Origin: Bacteroidota bacterium
GTDB lineage: Bacteria > Bacteroidota > Bacteroidia > Bacteroidales > F082
Assembly: GCA_016845175.1 (NCBI GenBank)
Contig: JAERTD010000035.1
Span: forward strand, 62,001 to 126,000
Direction of reading: 5' to 3'
DNA length: 64,000 bases
In this document: positions 18,388 to 26,464 of the stretch, one piece after another
How the letters are laid out: every line of letters starts with the position of its first letter
Position numbering within the stretch: the first letter of the stretch is position 1
Made by a program: the position numbers and the translations under genes
The notes under the pieces: model-generated
What the model was told of the DNA's origin: nothing
The model's input: only the letters and a program-made list of their open reading frames with translations
Database searches by the model: none

Positions 18388-19965
18388 ATGGATACGAAGC
18401 CGAAAGTACTTATTGTAGATGACAAACTACCAAATCTGGTGGCTTTGGAAACTGTATTGAGGGATTCTAATGTGGAGTTTATCCGTGCCTTGTCAGGTAA
18501 CGAAGCCTTAGCACTTACGCTAAAACATGAGTTTGCACTAGCCATTATCGACATTCAAATGCCCGATATGGATGGCTACGAAACCGTGGAACTCATCCAG
18601 AATGACCCTGGCATTTCCTATTTTCCTGTCATCTTCGTATCCGCCATCCACAAAGATGAATTTTATGTGGTAAAAGGCATTGAAACCGGTGCGGTTGATT
18701 TCATATCAAAACCCATTGTCCCATCGGTATTAAGGGGCAAGGTGAAGGTGTTTCTCGACCTCTACGAACAGAGGAAACAACTGGAAGAATCTAACAAGGA
18801 ACTTAAAAAAGCTAAGGAAAAAGCTGAAAAAACCAACTTCTTGAAATCCCTTTTCCTGGCTACTATGTCACATGAAATCCGAACACCCATGAATGGCATC
18901 ATAGGTGTAACTGAGTTGCTCAAACAAACCGAATTAACAGACGAGCAACGCGATCTTCTTCATATCATGACCATCTCAGGTGGCAATCTGCTGGCGATTA
19001 TTAACGACATCCTGGATATTTCTAAAATAGAAGCGGGTCAAATAAAACTTGAAAACATCCGTTTTAACTTACACAAGGTCATCAGTGAGATCGTAGGCCT
19101 GTTGAAACTAAAAGCCGCCGAACAGGAGGATAGTTTGAGCTTTGAAATAGACCACAAGGTTCCAAAGATTCTAATGGGTGACCCCTTACGCTTAAAACAG
19201 GTCATCACCAATCTGGTGAACAATGGCATCAAGTTTACCAAAAAAGGTCAGATAAGCATTAAGGTAGAACATCTTACCTTTGAAGATCGAAAGCATAAAC
19301 TTAAATTTAGTATTATTGATACCGGAATTGGTATCTCCATTGAGGGACAAAAGAAGCTGTTTAAAACCTTTAGCCAGGTAAGCAAATCCACCCAGAGAAA
19401 ATACGGTGGAACTGGTTTAGGACTAGCCATTGCCAAAAACCTCGCCTCCATGATGGATGGAGAAATTGGGGTAGAAAGTGAAGAAGGTAAAGGGTCTGAA
19501 TTTTGGTTTACCGGAAGATTTGAAGCCGATATAGATCAAAAAGCAGTGGAGGAAAAGGCAGCATTAAAACATAAATTAAGCATGGAAGCGAAAGATAAAA
19601 ACCTAAAGGTGTTGTTGGTCGAAGACAATAAAATCAATCAGAAAATAGCCTTGGGCACGCTGAAACCCTATCAGTATACCATTGAAGTTGCCGATAATGG
19701 ATTAATAGCGACTGAGCGCTATTTGGATTTCTCCCCCGACCTCATACTCATGGACATTCAAATGCCTGTTATGGATGGTTTCCATGCTACACAAAAAATC
19801 CGGGAGATTGAAACGGAGAATAATTTACCTGCCTGTAAGATTGTGGCCCTCACAGCTAATGCTCTGCCTCAGGACAGAAAGAAATGCTTTGAAGCCGGTA
19901 TGGATGACTTCATCACCAAACCTTTTAAGATAAAAGATCTGGAACGAATATTAGTCGAATTTTAA
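18388..19965 (+). CDS. Soluble hybrid histidine kinase: REC-kinase-REC
   Basis: A 525-residue protein without membrane segments. An N-terminal receiver (5-120, Asp55 in [11 protein letters not shown], Lys in ISKPI) is joined by a coiled coil (125-150) to HisKA (His162 in [12 protein letters not shown]). HATPase follows (260-378; [24 protein letters not shown]), then a C-terminal receiver (403-525) with Asp456 ([11 protein letters not shown]) and Lys in ITKPFK. This layout suits a cytosolic relay: the N-terminal receiver can accept phosphate from the upstream triple-receiver kinase and control this kinase. It is the third gene of a tight cluster (gaps of 14 and 6 bp), with no transcription factor in the unit. 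Confidence 0.92.
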   Translation: MDTKPKVLIVDDKLPNLVALETVLRDSNVEFIRALSGNEALALTLKHEFALAIIDIQMPDMDGYETVELIQNDPGISYFPVIFVSAIHKDEFYVVKGIETGAVDFISKPIVPSVLRGKVKVFLDLYEQRKQLEESNKELKKAKEKAEKTNFLKSLFLATMSHEIRTPMNGIIGVTELLKQTELTDEQRDLLHIMTISGGNLLAIINDILDISKIEAGQIKLENIRFNLHKVISEIVGLLKLKAAEQEDSLSFEIDHKVPKILMGDPLRLKQVITNLVNNGIKFTKKGQISIKVEHLTFEDRKHKLKFSIIDTGIGISIEGQKKLFKTFSQVSKSTQRKYGGTGLGLAIAKNLASMMDGEIGVESEEGKGSEFWFTGRFEADIDQKAVEEKAALKHKLSMEAKDKNLKVLLVEDNKINQKIALGTLKPYQYTIEVADNGLIATERYLDFSPDLILMDIQMPVMDGFHATQKIREIETENNLPACKIVALTANALPQDRKKCFEAGMDDFITKPFKIKDLERILVEF

Positions 19966-20080
19966 ATTTAAATGCCTCATATCCAATAAATCAATTAGTT
20001 TTACTCCATCAAACACCGGCCAAAAAGCCGGATGCTTATTCAGGCCTACAACCTCCAACATATATTAAAAATACATTTTA

Positions 20081-21313
20081 TTGAGATTTTCAGACTTTAA
20101 TTTTGACCCCGGTGTAAACGAAGGCATTGATGCCATTGGGTTTGACACACCAACTCCCATACAGGAACAAGCCATCCCGCTCATTATGGAAGGCCATGAT
20201 GTAATTGCTTCGGCCCAAACAGGGACAGGGAAAACAGCTGCATTTTTACTTCCTATTATCCATAAAGTAATCAGTAAAAAACATGATGAACATATCAAAG
20301 CTTTGGTGATAGTCCCCACCAGGGAACTGGCCGTGCAAATCGATCAACAGATGGAAGGTTTTTCCTATTTCACTCCAGTATCTTCCATTGCCGTATATGG
20401 AGGAACAGGCGGCGGATCCTTCGCCACTGAAAAACAAGCCTTATCTGTGGGTGCAGATGTGATTATAGGGACACCAGGAAGACTCATTGCCCACTTGAAT
20501 ATGGGATATGTAAAACTAAAAGATCTGGACTATCTGATATTGGATGAAGCCGACCGTATGCTGGATATGGGTTTTTATGATGACATTATGAAGATTATTT
20601 CTTTCCTACCGGAAAGAAGACAAAATCTGATGTTTTCTGCCACCATGCCCGCTAAAATTAGAACCCTGGCCAAACAGGTACTATACAAACCCAAAGAAAT
20701 AAATATTGCCATTTCCAAGCCTGCCGAAAATATTCTGCAACTGGCTTATGTGGTGTATGCTACCCAAAAAATCCCCCTGGTAAAGCATATTTTGCAAACC
20801 AAGGCCCTGAGAAGCGTATTGGTATTTTGCTCCACCAAACTCAACACAAAAAATGTGGCCAAGGCCCTGAAAAATGCAGGTCTGGCGGTGGCGGAAATCC
20901 ATTCCGATCTGGACCAGAGCAGACGTGAAGAGGTCATTATTAAATTCAAGAGTCGTAAAATTCACATATTGGTGGCCACCGATATCTTATCACGGGGTAT
21001 CGACATTGAAGATATTGATATGGTCATTAATTATGATGTGCCCAATGATGGTGAAGACTATATCCACCGAATTGGAAGAACTGCCAGAGCAGAATCCGAT
21101 GGTGTGGCCATCACCCTGATCAGTGAAGAAGAACAAAAGGATTTTCTGGCCATTGAAAACCTCCTGGAAACCACGGTTCACAAGGCGAAAACACCTCTGA
21201 GTATAGGTGAAACTCCTGAATACAAGCCTGCCAGAAAAAAATCACATCATGGGAAACGCCCCTTTAAAAAGCGCAAAGGAGGCCACAACCAACGCCGTCG
21301 CGGACCACGGTAA
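20081..21313 (+). CDS. DEAD-box RNA helicase (RhlE-like)
   Basis: An ATP-dependent RNA helicase of 410 residues with the complete motif set: Q motif GFDTPTPIQEQ, motif I AQTGTGKT, Ia PTRELAVQ, Ib TPGR, II DEAD (Asp155), III SAT, IV VLVFCST, V ATDILSRGID and VI HRIGRTAR. The C-terminal tail after about residue 375 is Lys/Arg-rich (KKRKGGHNQRRRGPR) and should bind RNA, as in RhlE-type helicases that act in ribosome assembly or RNA decay. The start is the TTG at 20081, since no in-frame ATG exists before the Q-motif region. It stands alone, 115 bp after the kinase gene. Confidence 0.93.
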   Translation: MRFSDFNFDPGVNEGIDAIGFDTPTPIQEQAIPLIMEGHDVIASAQTGTGKTAAFLLPIIHKVISKKHDEHIKALVIVPTRELAVQIDQQMEGFSYFTPVSSIAVYGGTGGGSFATEKQALSVGADVIIGTPGRLIAHLNMGYVKLKDLDYLILDEADRMLDMGFYDDIMKIISFLPERRQNLMFSATMPAKIRTLAKQVLYKPKEINIAISKPAENILQLAYVVYATQKIPLVKHILQTKALRSVLVFCSTKLNTKNVAKALKNAGLAVAEIHSDLDQSRREEVIIKFKSRKIHILVATDILSRGIDIEDIDMVINYDVPNDGEDYIHRIGRTARAESDGVAITLISEEEQKDFLAIENLLETTVHKAKTPLSIGETPEYKPARKKSHHGKRPFKKRKGGHNQRRRGPR

Positions 21314-21672
21314 CAATTGACAAGAACTCTTAAACGGCCTTTTTTTATCAATTCCTGAATTGAAGCGAAAGCATAGGGAGCAAGAGAAGTTCCGAAGGCT
21401 TGAGGAAATCACTCTTGCGAACTTGGTTTTTGCAAAAATGAAGGATGAAGATAAAAAGTAGCCTTGCATCGCCTTCGGCAAGCCTCTGGCGGCCGATGGA
21501 CTTTTTTGTTTCCTTTTTGTGTTAAGTCAAAAAGGAAAAGCCTCCCGGCTCGAGGGAAATTAGATATCTGGCATTCTAGGTTTAACTAAATTTTGAATTC
21601 AATTTTAAAAGTGAAAACAGTATCTCTGCTCATTCAATAAAATAACAGCATTCGCATGATAAGATGATCCTA
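21314..21672. other. Intergenic stretch without a convincing gene
   Basis: These 359 bases separate the convergent helicase and M24 peptidase genes. They contain two inverted repeats. One is a 7-bp stem (TCAATTC/GAATTGA with loop CT) at 21348-21363; the other is the 11-bp hairpin listed separately at 21509-21538. Base composition is patchy, with a GC-rich patch around 21464-21500. A short minus-strand frame crosses it, but it runs into the helicase gene and has no family likeness. Confidence 0.6.
21509..21538. repeat. Intergenic hairpin, possible two-way terminator
   Basis: TTTCCTTTTTG and CAAAAAGGAAA form a perfect 11-bp stem around the 8-base loop TGTTAAGT. It lies between two convergent genes, where a shared terminator is expected, but it lacks a GC-rich stem and is preceded rather than followed by a T tract. 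A very similar A/T-rich hairpin occurs at 47394-47423. Confidence 0.5.
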
Positions 21673-23058
21673 TTAATACTGCCTCAAAGCTTCCACCTCA
21701 GCCACAGTTTTTGGTTTGGGTTTCCCCAACAGCTTATAGGAATCATCGGTAATAAGAAAGTCTTCCTCATTCCTGCAACCACCAAAATCCTTGTACTTTT
21801 CAATGGCATCATAATTCAGGAAATCCTTGAACCGCCCCTCTGCCTTCCATGCATCAATGAGCTCTGGAATGAAATAAATACCCGGCTCGATGGTAAGCAC
21901 AAAACCTGCCTCCAGCTTCCTTCCCAGACGAAGTGACTTCAAACCAAATTGGGTGCTTTTGGGTTCATTGTCATATCCCACATATTGCTCACCCAAACCT
22001 TCCATATCATGGATATCCAAACCCATCATATGACCCAATCCACATGGGAAAAACAAAGCATGAGCACCAGCTTCCACTGCAAGATCTGTATTGCCCTTCA
22101 TAAAGCCCAATGATTTCATGCCATCAACAATGGACCTACAGGTTTCAAGATGAACTTCCTTAAACGGAATACTAGGTGCCAAAAGGGATATGGCATGGTT
22201 ATGAGCCTGCAGGGATACTTCATAGATATCCTTTTGGACGCTCGTAAACCGATGGTCTACCGGGAAAGTGGAGCTTAAATCCCCGGCATAGTATAAAGGT
22301 GTTTCAGCGCCAGCATCCAGTAAGAAAAGGTCGCCCTTTTTTATGGTATTGCCATGATAATGGTTATGCAGGGTTTGACCGTTAATAGTAGCAATCACAG
22401 GAAATGAAACATGACCACCATGAGCAAGAGCAATGGATTCCACTACAGCAGCAACCTCCGATTCCTTCATCCCGGGTCTGGCCATTTTCATGGCAGCAAT
22501 ATGCATATCCACGGTAATGTCCACCCCTTTTTCTATTTCAACAATTTCTTCTTCCTTCTTATAATTGCGCTGAGCAATGACGGCCAGTACCAATTCATGG
22601 GATACCGACTCCTTAATAGCCTCTGGATGGATTTTCAACCATTTGAATAGTTTCAAGTCGTGAGTAGCCCGATAGGTGGGTAAAAAATGAATGGTCCTTC
22701 CATCTTTGTTGGCTTGTGCCAGTTCTTTTTCCAAACTTTCAACATCAGCTGTTCGGTTCACTCCTACCTCAGCAGCCCTTTCCTTGATGGTGGGCTGTAC
22801 ACCCATCCAAACAATATCTTCAATGGTCAGATCATTTCCATAAATGCAGTCTTCACCACTATCCACATCCAGAATTCCGGTGAGACCAGCCTGGTTGAGC
22901 CCAAAATAATAGCTAAAACTACTGTCCTGACGAAAATGATAACCGTTATCTGCATAATTCATTGGGCTTTCTTCATTACCCAGTAATAAAATGATTCCTG
23001 AGGAAATATTCTTCCTCAATTCTTCCCTTCGGGTGCTATAGGTACTGCGATGAAACAT
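21673..23058 (-). CDS. M24B metallopeptidase, Xaa-Pro aminopeptidase type
   Basis: A cytosolic creatinase-fold peptidase of 461 residues that removes N-terminal residues preceding proline. The N-terminal AMP_N domain is visible (YSTRREELRKNISSGIILLL; QDSSFSYYFGLNQAG). The metal-binding catalytic domain shows DAGAE with a following GDLSSTFPV (two Asp ligands), GLGHMMGLDIHD (His), LTIEPGIYF (Glu) and CRNEEDFLIT (Glu). An in-frame ATG seven codons further upstream (23079) exists, but it overlaps a predicted -7 box; the start at 23058 fits both the promoter and the family. It is monocistronic and divergent from the CAP-domain gene. Confidence 0.9.
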   Translation of the reverse strand: MFHRSTYSTRREELRKNISSGIILLLGNEESPMNYADNGYHFRQDSSFSYYFGLNQAGLTGILDVDSGEDCIYGNDLTIEDIVWMGVQPTIKERAAEVGVNRTADVESLEKELAQANKDGRTIHFLPTYRATHDLKLFKWLKIHPEAIKESVSHELVLAVIAQRNYKKEEEIVEIEKGVDITVDMHIAAMKMARPGMKESEVAAVVESIALAHGGHVSFPVIATINGQTLHNHYHGNTIKKGDLFLLDAGAETPLYYAGDLSSTFPVDHRFTSVQKDIYEVSLQAHNHAISLLAPSIPFKEVHLETCRSIVDGMKSLGFMKGNTDLAVEAGAHALFFPCGLGHMMGLDIHDMEGLGEQYVGYDNEPKSTQFGLKSLRLGRKLEAGFVLTIEPGIYFIPELIDAWKAEGRFKDFLNYDAIEKYKDFGGCRNEEDFLITDDSYKLLGKPKPKTVAEVEALRQY

Positions 23059-23076
23059 AGGATTGGTTTTTGTTTT

Positions 23077-23084
23077 CAAACTTA
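23077..23084 (-). promoter_or_regulatory. Predicted -7 box for the M24 peptidase gene
   Basis: The minus strand reads TAAGTTTG, matching TAnnTTTG, 18 bases before the ATG at 23058. A TTG on the same strand (plus-strand CAA at 23108-23110) sits 23 bases farther upstream, at the outer limit of the usual -33 spacing. The box decides the start choice for this gene. Confidence 0.5.
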
Positions 23085-23328
23085 AGAAAGATTAAGCACA
23101 ACCAGTGCAATTGAATTATCAATTATTTATTCTGCTGACAGAAGATTGAAGCAGGTAAAATATGTCATAAGATTAAACTACTTTTTCTAAAGAACAAGGG
23201 ATTTAGCATCTAAACCGACCGCCATAACTACTACTAGTCGTTCATATCCTCTTGTTCAGAAAAATCGCCGGTCATGAAATAAACCAACCAAAATATTCAG
23301 GGAGTGCTTGCGTTATAGAATAAAAATT

Positions 23329-24057
23329 ATGTCGAAAACCGCCAGCACCTTCCTCTTACTCATGGGTATCTCCATAGGCCTGATAGCCCAAAGCCATAAG
23401 CATCTGCGAACTGCCAGCGATAGTCATTACCTTTCAGATAATGAAAAAGAAATGGTTTATGAGCTCAACCTGGTCCGACAAATGCCTGAAGTATATCTGC
23501 AATTATTGAAACCTTATCTGAAACGGGCAGAGGCCAATTTGGAAATTCATGGGCCAGGACCCAAAAGCTATTCGGTTACCAAGCATTATGAAACACAGAA
23601 CGGAAGAACCAGCATCACCAAATCCGACACCACCTGGATGCACAGATATGAAGAAGAAGTAGCTGCCATCCAGAGCTTGATGATCGATCTAAAAAATCTG
23701 CAAGCACTACCCTTGTTATATCCCGACAAAAACATCTATAAAGCTGCCCAAAAACATGGTAAAGACCAGAACAGGAATCGATGGAAACTAGGTCATTACG
23801 GTAGTGATGGATCCACACCTTATGATCGTATTAGTAAATACGCTCCGGAAGTTATGGAAGGTAACGAGAATATTGCTGGTCGTTACCCTGAACCCAATCC
23901 GAGAGAGGTTGTCATTATGTTACTTATTGATAGTGGCATTAAAGGCTATGGTCACCGTTACAATATTCTCAATCCCAAATGGACACATGTGGCTTGTTAC
24001 GAAGGGGGTTACCATAATGGCATGTACCGATGGTTACAGGAGTTTGGTCAAAAATAG
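23329..24057 (+). CDS. Secreted CAP-domain (SCP/PR-1-like) protein
   Basis: A 242-residue exported protein with a signal peptide (about 1-21, ending LIAQS) and one CAP domain. CAP signatures are visible: NEKEMVYELNLVRQ (first helix), a KLGHYGSDG block with the conserved His, GNENIAG (the GENI signature), and GHRYNILNPKWTHVAC near the end. Bacterial CAP proteins are mostly of unknown function. The His/Glu cavity residues are retained. A TTG seven codons upstream is in frame, but the ATG at 23329 gives a clean leader. It may be surface or periplasmic. It lies 95 bp before the sigma-factor gene. Confidence 0.87.
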   Translation: MSKTASTFLLLMGISIGLIAQSHKHLRTASDSHYLSDNEKEMVYELNLVRQMPEVYLQLLKPYLKRAEANLEIHGPGPKSYSVTKHYETQNGRTSITKSDTTWMHRYEEEVAAIQSLMIDLKNLQALPLLYPDKNIYKAAQKHGKDQNRNRWKLGHYGSDGSTPYDRISKYAPEVMEGNENIAGRYPEPNPREVVIMLLIDSGIKGYGHRYNILNPKWTHVACYEGGYHNGMYRWLQEFGQK

Positions 24058-24115
24058 TGGCTGAATCACTTAAGAAACAGTTTCCTATGTATTTTATTTC
24101 TGCTTCTTTCGGACT

Positions 24116-24123
24116 TATTTTTG
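24116..24123 (+). promoter_or_regulatory. Predicted -7 box for the ECF sigma operon
   Basis: TATTTTTG matches TAnnTTTG, 29 bases before the GTG start of the sigma-factor gene. It is the only good match in the 95-base gap after the CAP-domain gene, so the sigma operon probably has its own promoter. Confidence 0.45.
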
Positions 24124-24152
24124 TATGCTAGGGAATAAAGAACGCTCCTGCT

Positions 24153-24728
24153 GTGTCTACCTATAAAACTCTCGTGAGAAAAGAAGCCCAAAAATATTCC
24201 GAGGATGATTCGCTGGTACAGCTGGCGAAATCTGGTAATGAACGGGCTTTTCGTGATATTGTTAAGAAACACCAGTCTAGAGTAGCACGGGTATGCATGG
24301 GAATGCTAGGCAACCAGGCCGACACAGAAGATGTAGGACAGGAAACCTTCATACGTTTGTATCGATCACTGGATCAGTATAAAGCCCAGTCAAGTCTGGC
24401 CACCTACCTCACAAGAATTGCCATTAACCTATCTCTGAATGAGCTGAGGCGGCGTAAGAAAAGGCAGCAGATCCTCAGCAAACAGGACTCCGAAAAAAAG
24501 CTCCAAAGCAGTGATGAGGGTCGAGACAGAGATATCAATGAATTGGTTAACAAAGCCCTGCAACAAATAGATCCATCGTTTAGGGCCGTTGTAGTACTCA
24601 GACATATACAGGGTTACTCAAGTAAAGAAACTGCGCAAATTCTGGATGTGCCTCTGGGAACTGTTTTATCCAGATTATCCAGAGCACAACTAAAATTAAA
24701 AACTATTATCAAAAGCATGGAGGTATAA
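24153..24728 (+). CDS. ECF-type RNA polymerase sigma factor
   Basis: A 191-residue group 4 sigma factor. Region 2 covers about residues 22-90 (SGNERAFRDIVKKHQSRVAR, then DTEDVGQETFIRLYRSL and TYLTRIAINLSLNELRRRKK). Region 4 covers about 130-185 (DPSFRAVVVLRHIQGYSSKE, AQILDVPLGTVLSRLSRAQ), with the helix-turn-helix for the -35 element. The start GTG at 24153 fits the family. A small membrane protein and a Spy-like protein follow at spacings of 1 and 2 bp, an arrangement typical of sigma/anti-sigma/periplasmic-sensor operons. The inducing signal is probably an envelope stress, inferred from the third gene. Confidence 0.92.
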   Translation: MSTYKTLVRKEAQKYSEDDSLVQLAKSGNERAFRDIVKKHQSRVARVCMGMLGNQADTEDVGQETFIRLYRSLDQYKAQSSLATYLTRIAINLSLNELRRRKKRQQILSKQDSEKKLQSSDEGRDRDINELVNKALQQIDPSFRAVVVLRHIQGYSSKETAQILDVPLGTVLSRLSRAQLKLKTIIKSMEV

Positions 24729-24729
24729 T

Positions 24730-25077
24730 ATGAAAGCATCAGAAAATCACCATCGAAATGATCTACCACCGAAGCAAAACTCAGATCAGGAGGAAGCTAT
24801 CATGCTCATTGACGAGACCTTTGCCTCCTATGAAGCCCATTTTCAGGAAGGATTCGAAGATCGCGTGATGCAGGCTTGCCATAAGGCCACGAATAAAAAG
24901 AAACAAGAGCCTAACTTTCGATTACTCCTTACGCGTATTGCACTGTCAGGTGCCGCCGCCATCATACTACTATTGATCAGTATATACATAAGCGATGGAT
25001 CACTGGATCCCGAAAGCATTTTTGGAATTAAAGAATACGCAGCTGACGCTGCACTATTGTCTTACCTAAATTATTAA
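24730..25077 (+). CDS. Small single-pass membrane protein, candidate anti-sigma factor
   Basis: A 115-residue protein with a charged N-terminal cytoplasmic part (1-65), one membrane helix (about 68-88, IALSGAAAIILLLISIYIS) and a short periplasmic tail ending YLNY. It has no recognisable zinc-binding anti-sigma (HxxxCxxC) motif. Position is the main evidence: it begins one base after the ECF sigma stop and is followed two bases later by a Spy-like gene. It may hold the sigma factor at the membrane, but this is inference from context. Confidence 0.75.
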   Translation: MKASENHHRNDLPPKQNSDQEEAIMLIDETFASYEAHFQEGFEDRVMQACHKATNKKKQEPNFRLLLTRIALSGAAAIILLLISIYISDGSLDPESIFGIKEYAADAALLSYLNY

Positions 25078-25079
25078 TC

Positions 25080-25520
25080 ATGAACTCAATATTCAAATAC
25101 AGCATTATCATACTGTTAACCATACTGATTGGATTTGCCATGGGCTTTCTCATCAGTGGCAGAATGACCAAATCACGCATAGACAGAATGCACAGTTACT
25201 ACACAGAACAAGGCTTTCACCGGGAATTTGTACGAAGACTCGACCTTAGTTCCGAACAATTGGAATCTCTTCAGCCCATTCTACAAAAATATGCGGAGCA
25301 GAATCGCGAACTGCTTGATACCCACAGAAAACATCAAGCAGAAAGCTTTGAGAATCTTAAGACTGAGATCAAACCATTTCTGACTCCTGAACAAATTAAA
25401 AGAATGGAGGTGATGCAAGAACGCTGGAAAAGGGGGGGGAAAAAGAAAGGATTTAGAGATGGTAAACGCTCTGACGACCGACGGAAAAGAAAAAAAGAAA
25501 GATCCCGTAAAAAGGAGTAA
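25080..25520 (+). CDS. Spy/CpxP-like membrane-anchored periplasmic protein
   Basis: A 146-residue protein with an N-terminal membrane anchor (about 7-28) and a helical periplasmic domain that resembles Spy/CpxP/ZraP sensors. FVRRLDLSSEQLESLQPILQ and IKPFLTPEQIKRMEVMQERW are the two LTxxQ-like segments. The last 30 residues are extremely basic (KKKGFRDGKRSDDRRKRKKE). A run of eight G bases at 25432-25439 lies at the junction: gain of one G would put a stop a few codons later and remove the basic tail. It is the last gene of the sigma operon and probably senses envelope damage or metals. Confidence 0.8.
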   Translation: MNSIFKYSIIILLTILIGFAMGFLISGRMTKSRIDRMHSYYTEQGFHREFVRRLDLSSEQLESLQPILQKYAEQNRELLDTHRKHQAESFENLKTEIKPFLTPEQIKRMEVMQERWKRGGKKKGFRDGKRSDDRRKRKKERSRKKE

Positions 25521-25554
25521 AAAAAAGAGGCATCATGCGATGCCTCTTTTTTTT
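25521..25554. terminator. Two-way intrinsic terminator
   Basis: GAGGCATC and GATGCCTC form a perfect 8-bp stem with loop ATGC (25527-25546). The stem is flanked by six A bases on one side and eight T bases on the other, so it can stop transcription on both strands. It sits between the sigma operon (plus) and the convergent Omp28-like gene (minus). Confidence 0.9.
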
Positions 25555-26446
25555 ATTCTTCCAACTTGGGAATGACAGATTCCTGATCGACCTGTATCAC
25601 ATACTTATCGTCATACAGCCCCTCATTGCTGGCATAGTATACAAATGCTACAATATGGCAGTGCTCAGGTACCCAGTCGTCCTCGAAATCCAAGGTATAG
25701 GTTTTATCATAAGTGGCTTTTTCCACAATGGTTTCTCCATCATTCAACACCTCTCCCCAGATACCATTTAAGGATGTCCTTAAGGTATGCATATGCACGT
25801 AGTTGGTGTCAATACCACCCTCCACATCTTCATCTTTCTGTGGAGCCACGATACTGTCCTGAAGCAAACCGACATAAAGCCAGTATTCGCCTTCCATGTC
25901 TTTTTGGAATTCAGCTTCCACCTCAACACTGAGTCGTTTGTTTGAATCATTATAATCATTGTTGATAGTCACCTTGGCCAAAAACTCTTTCTGGGACTCA
26001 TCTTCTACCACCGGTGCCCAATTATCAGGATTGATCACACCATTGGCAGCACCACCAAGACGGTTGATTAAACCATTGGGGTTTCCTTGAATATCAACAC
26101 TCCAGAAGGTATTCCAGGCTTCCCCGGATTCTGTTCTGAAATCAGTAGCAAACAAAGGATCGTGAGCATCCGGACGTGCAAACCAACCTGCATGAACCGA
26201 CATAACCACCACACGCTGACCATAAAAATTAATCAGTTCATGGGCTTTATGTGCCGCACTAGGACAGTTCACACAAGTATGACCGGTAAAGTCTTCAATC
26301 AGTACATTGCGAACGGTATCGCCACTTTCGCCACTACCATTGCCACCACCATCGGTAACCACTTTGTAGGGAGGATCTATCTTCTCGCAAGCAGCAAAAG
26401 CTACCGCCAGCATCAGCATGAAAGCAAATATTCGATATAATTTCAT
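25553..26446 (-). CDS. Omp28-related outer-membrane lipoprotein with thioredoxin-like domain
   Basis: A 297-residue lipoprotein. The leader ends in a lipobox (VAFAAC, Cys20), followed by a Gly/Ser linker. A thioredoxin-like domain starts VLIEDFTGHTCVNCPSAAHK, with the CxxC pair at about 58-61. This beginning is typical of the Omp28 family first described in Porphyromonas gingivalis. A beta-rich C-terminal half follows (SVEVEAEFQKDMEGEYWLYV). The redox motif and its neighbours, a DUF6029-like protein and a TlpA-type thioredoxin, suggest an envelope thiol-disulfide unit. It starts 18 bp after the DUF6029-like gene and is therefore in the same operon. Confidence 0.85.
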   Translation of the reverse strand: MKLYRIFAFMLMLAVAFAACEKIDPPYKVVTDGGGNGSGESGDTVRNVLIEDFTGHTCVNCPSAAHKAHELINFYGQRVVVMSVHAGWFARPDAHDPLFATDFRTESGEAWNTFWSVDIQGNPNGLINRLGGAANGVINPDNWAPVVEDESQKEFLAKVTINNDYNDSNKRLSVEVEAEFQKDMEGEYWLYVGLLQDSIVAPQKDEDVEGGIDTNYVHMHTLRTSLNGIWGEVLNDGETIVEKATYDKTYTLDFEDDWVPEHCHIVAFVYYASNEGLYDDKYVIQVDQESVIPKLEE

Positions 26447-26464
26447 TGTCTCTCTTTTTAATCT

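Noticed and set aside
21242-21481. Minus-strand 79-codon frame near the helicase 3' end
   Set aside because: It overlaps the helicase basic tail, has no family likeness and no promoter box.
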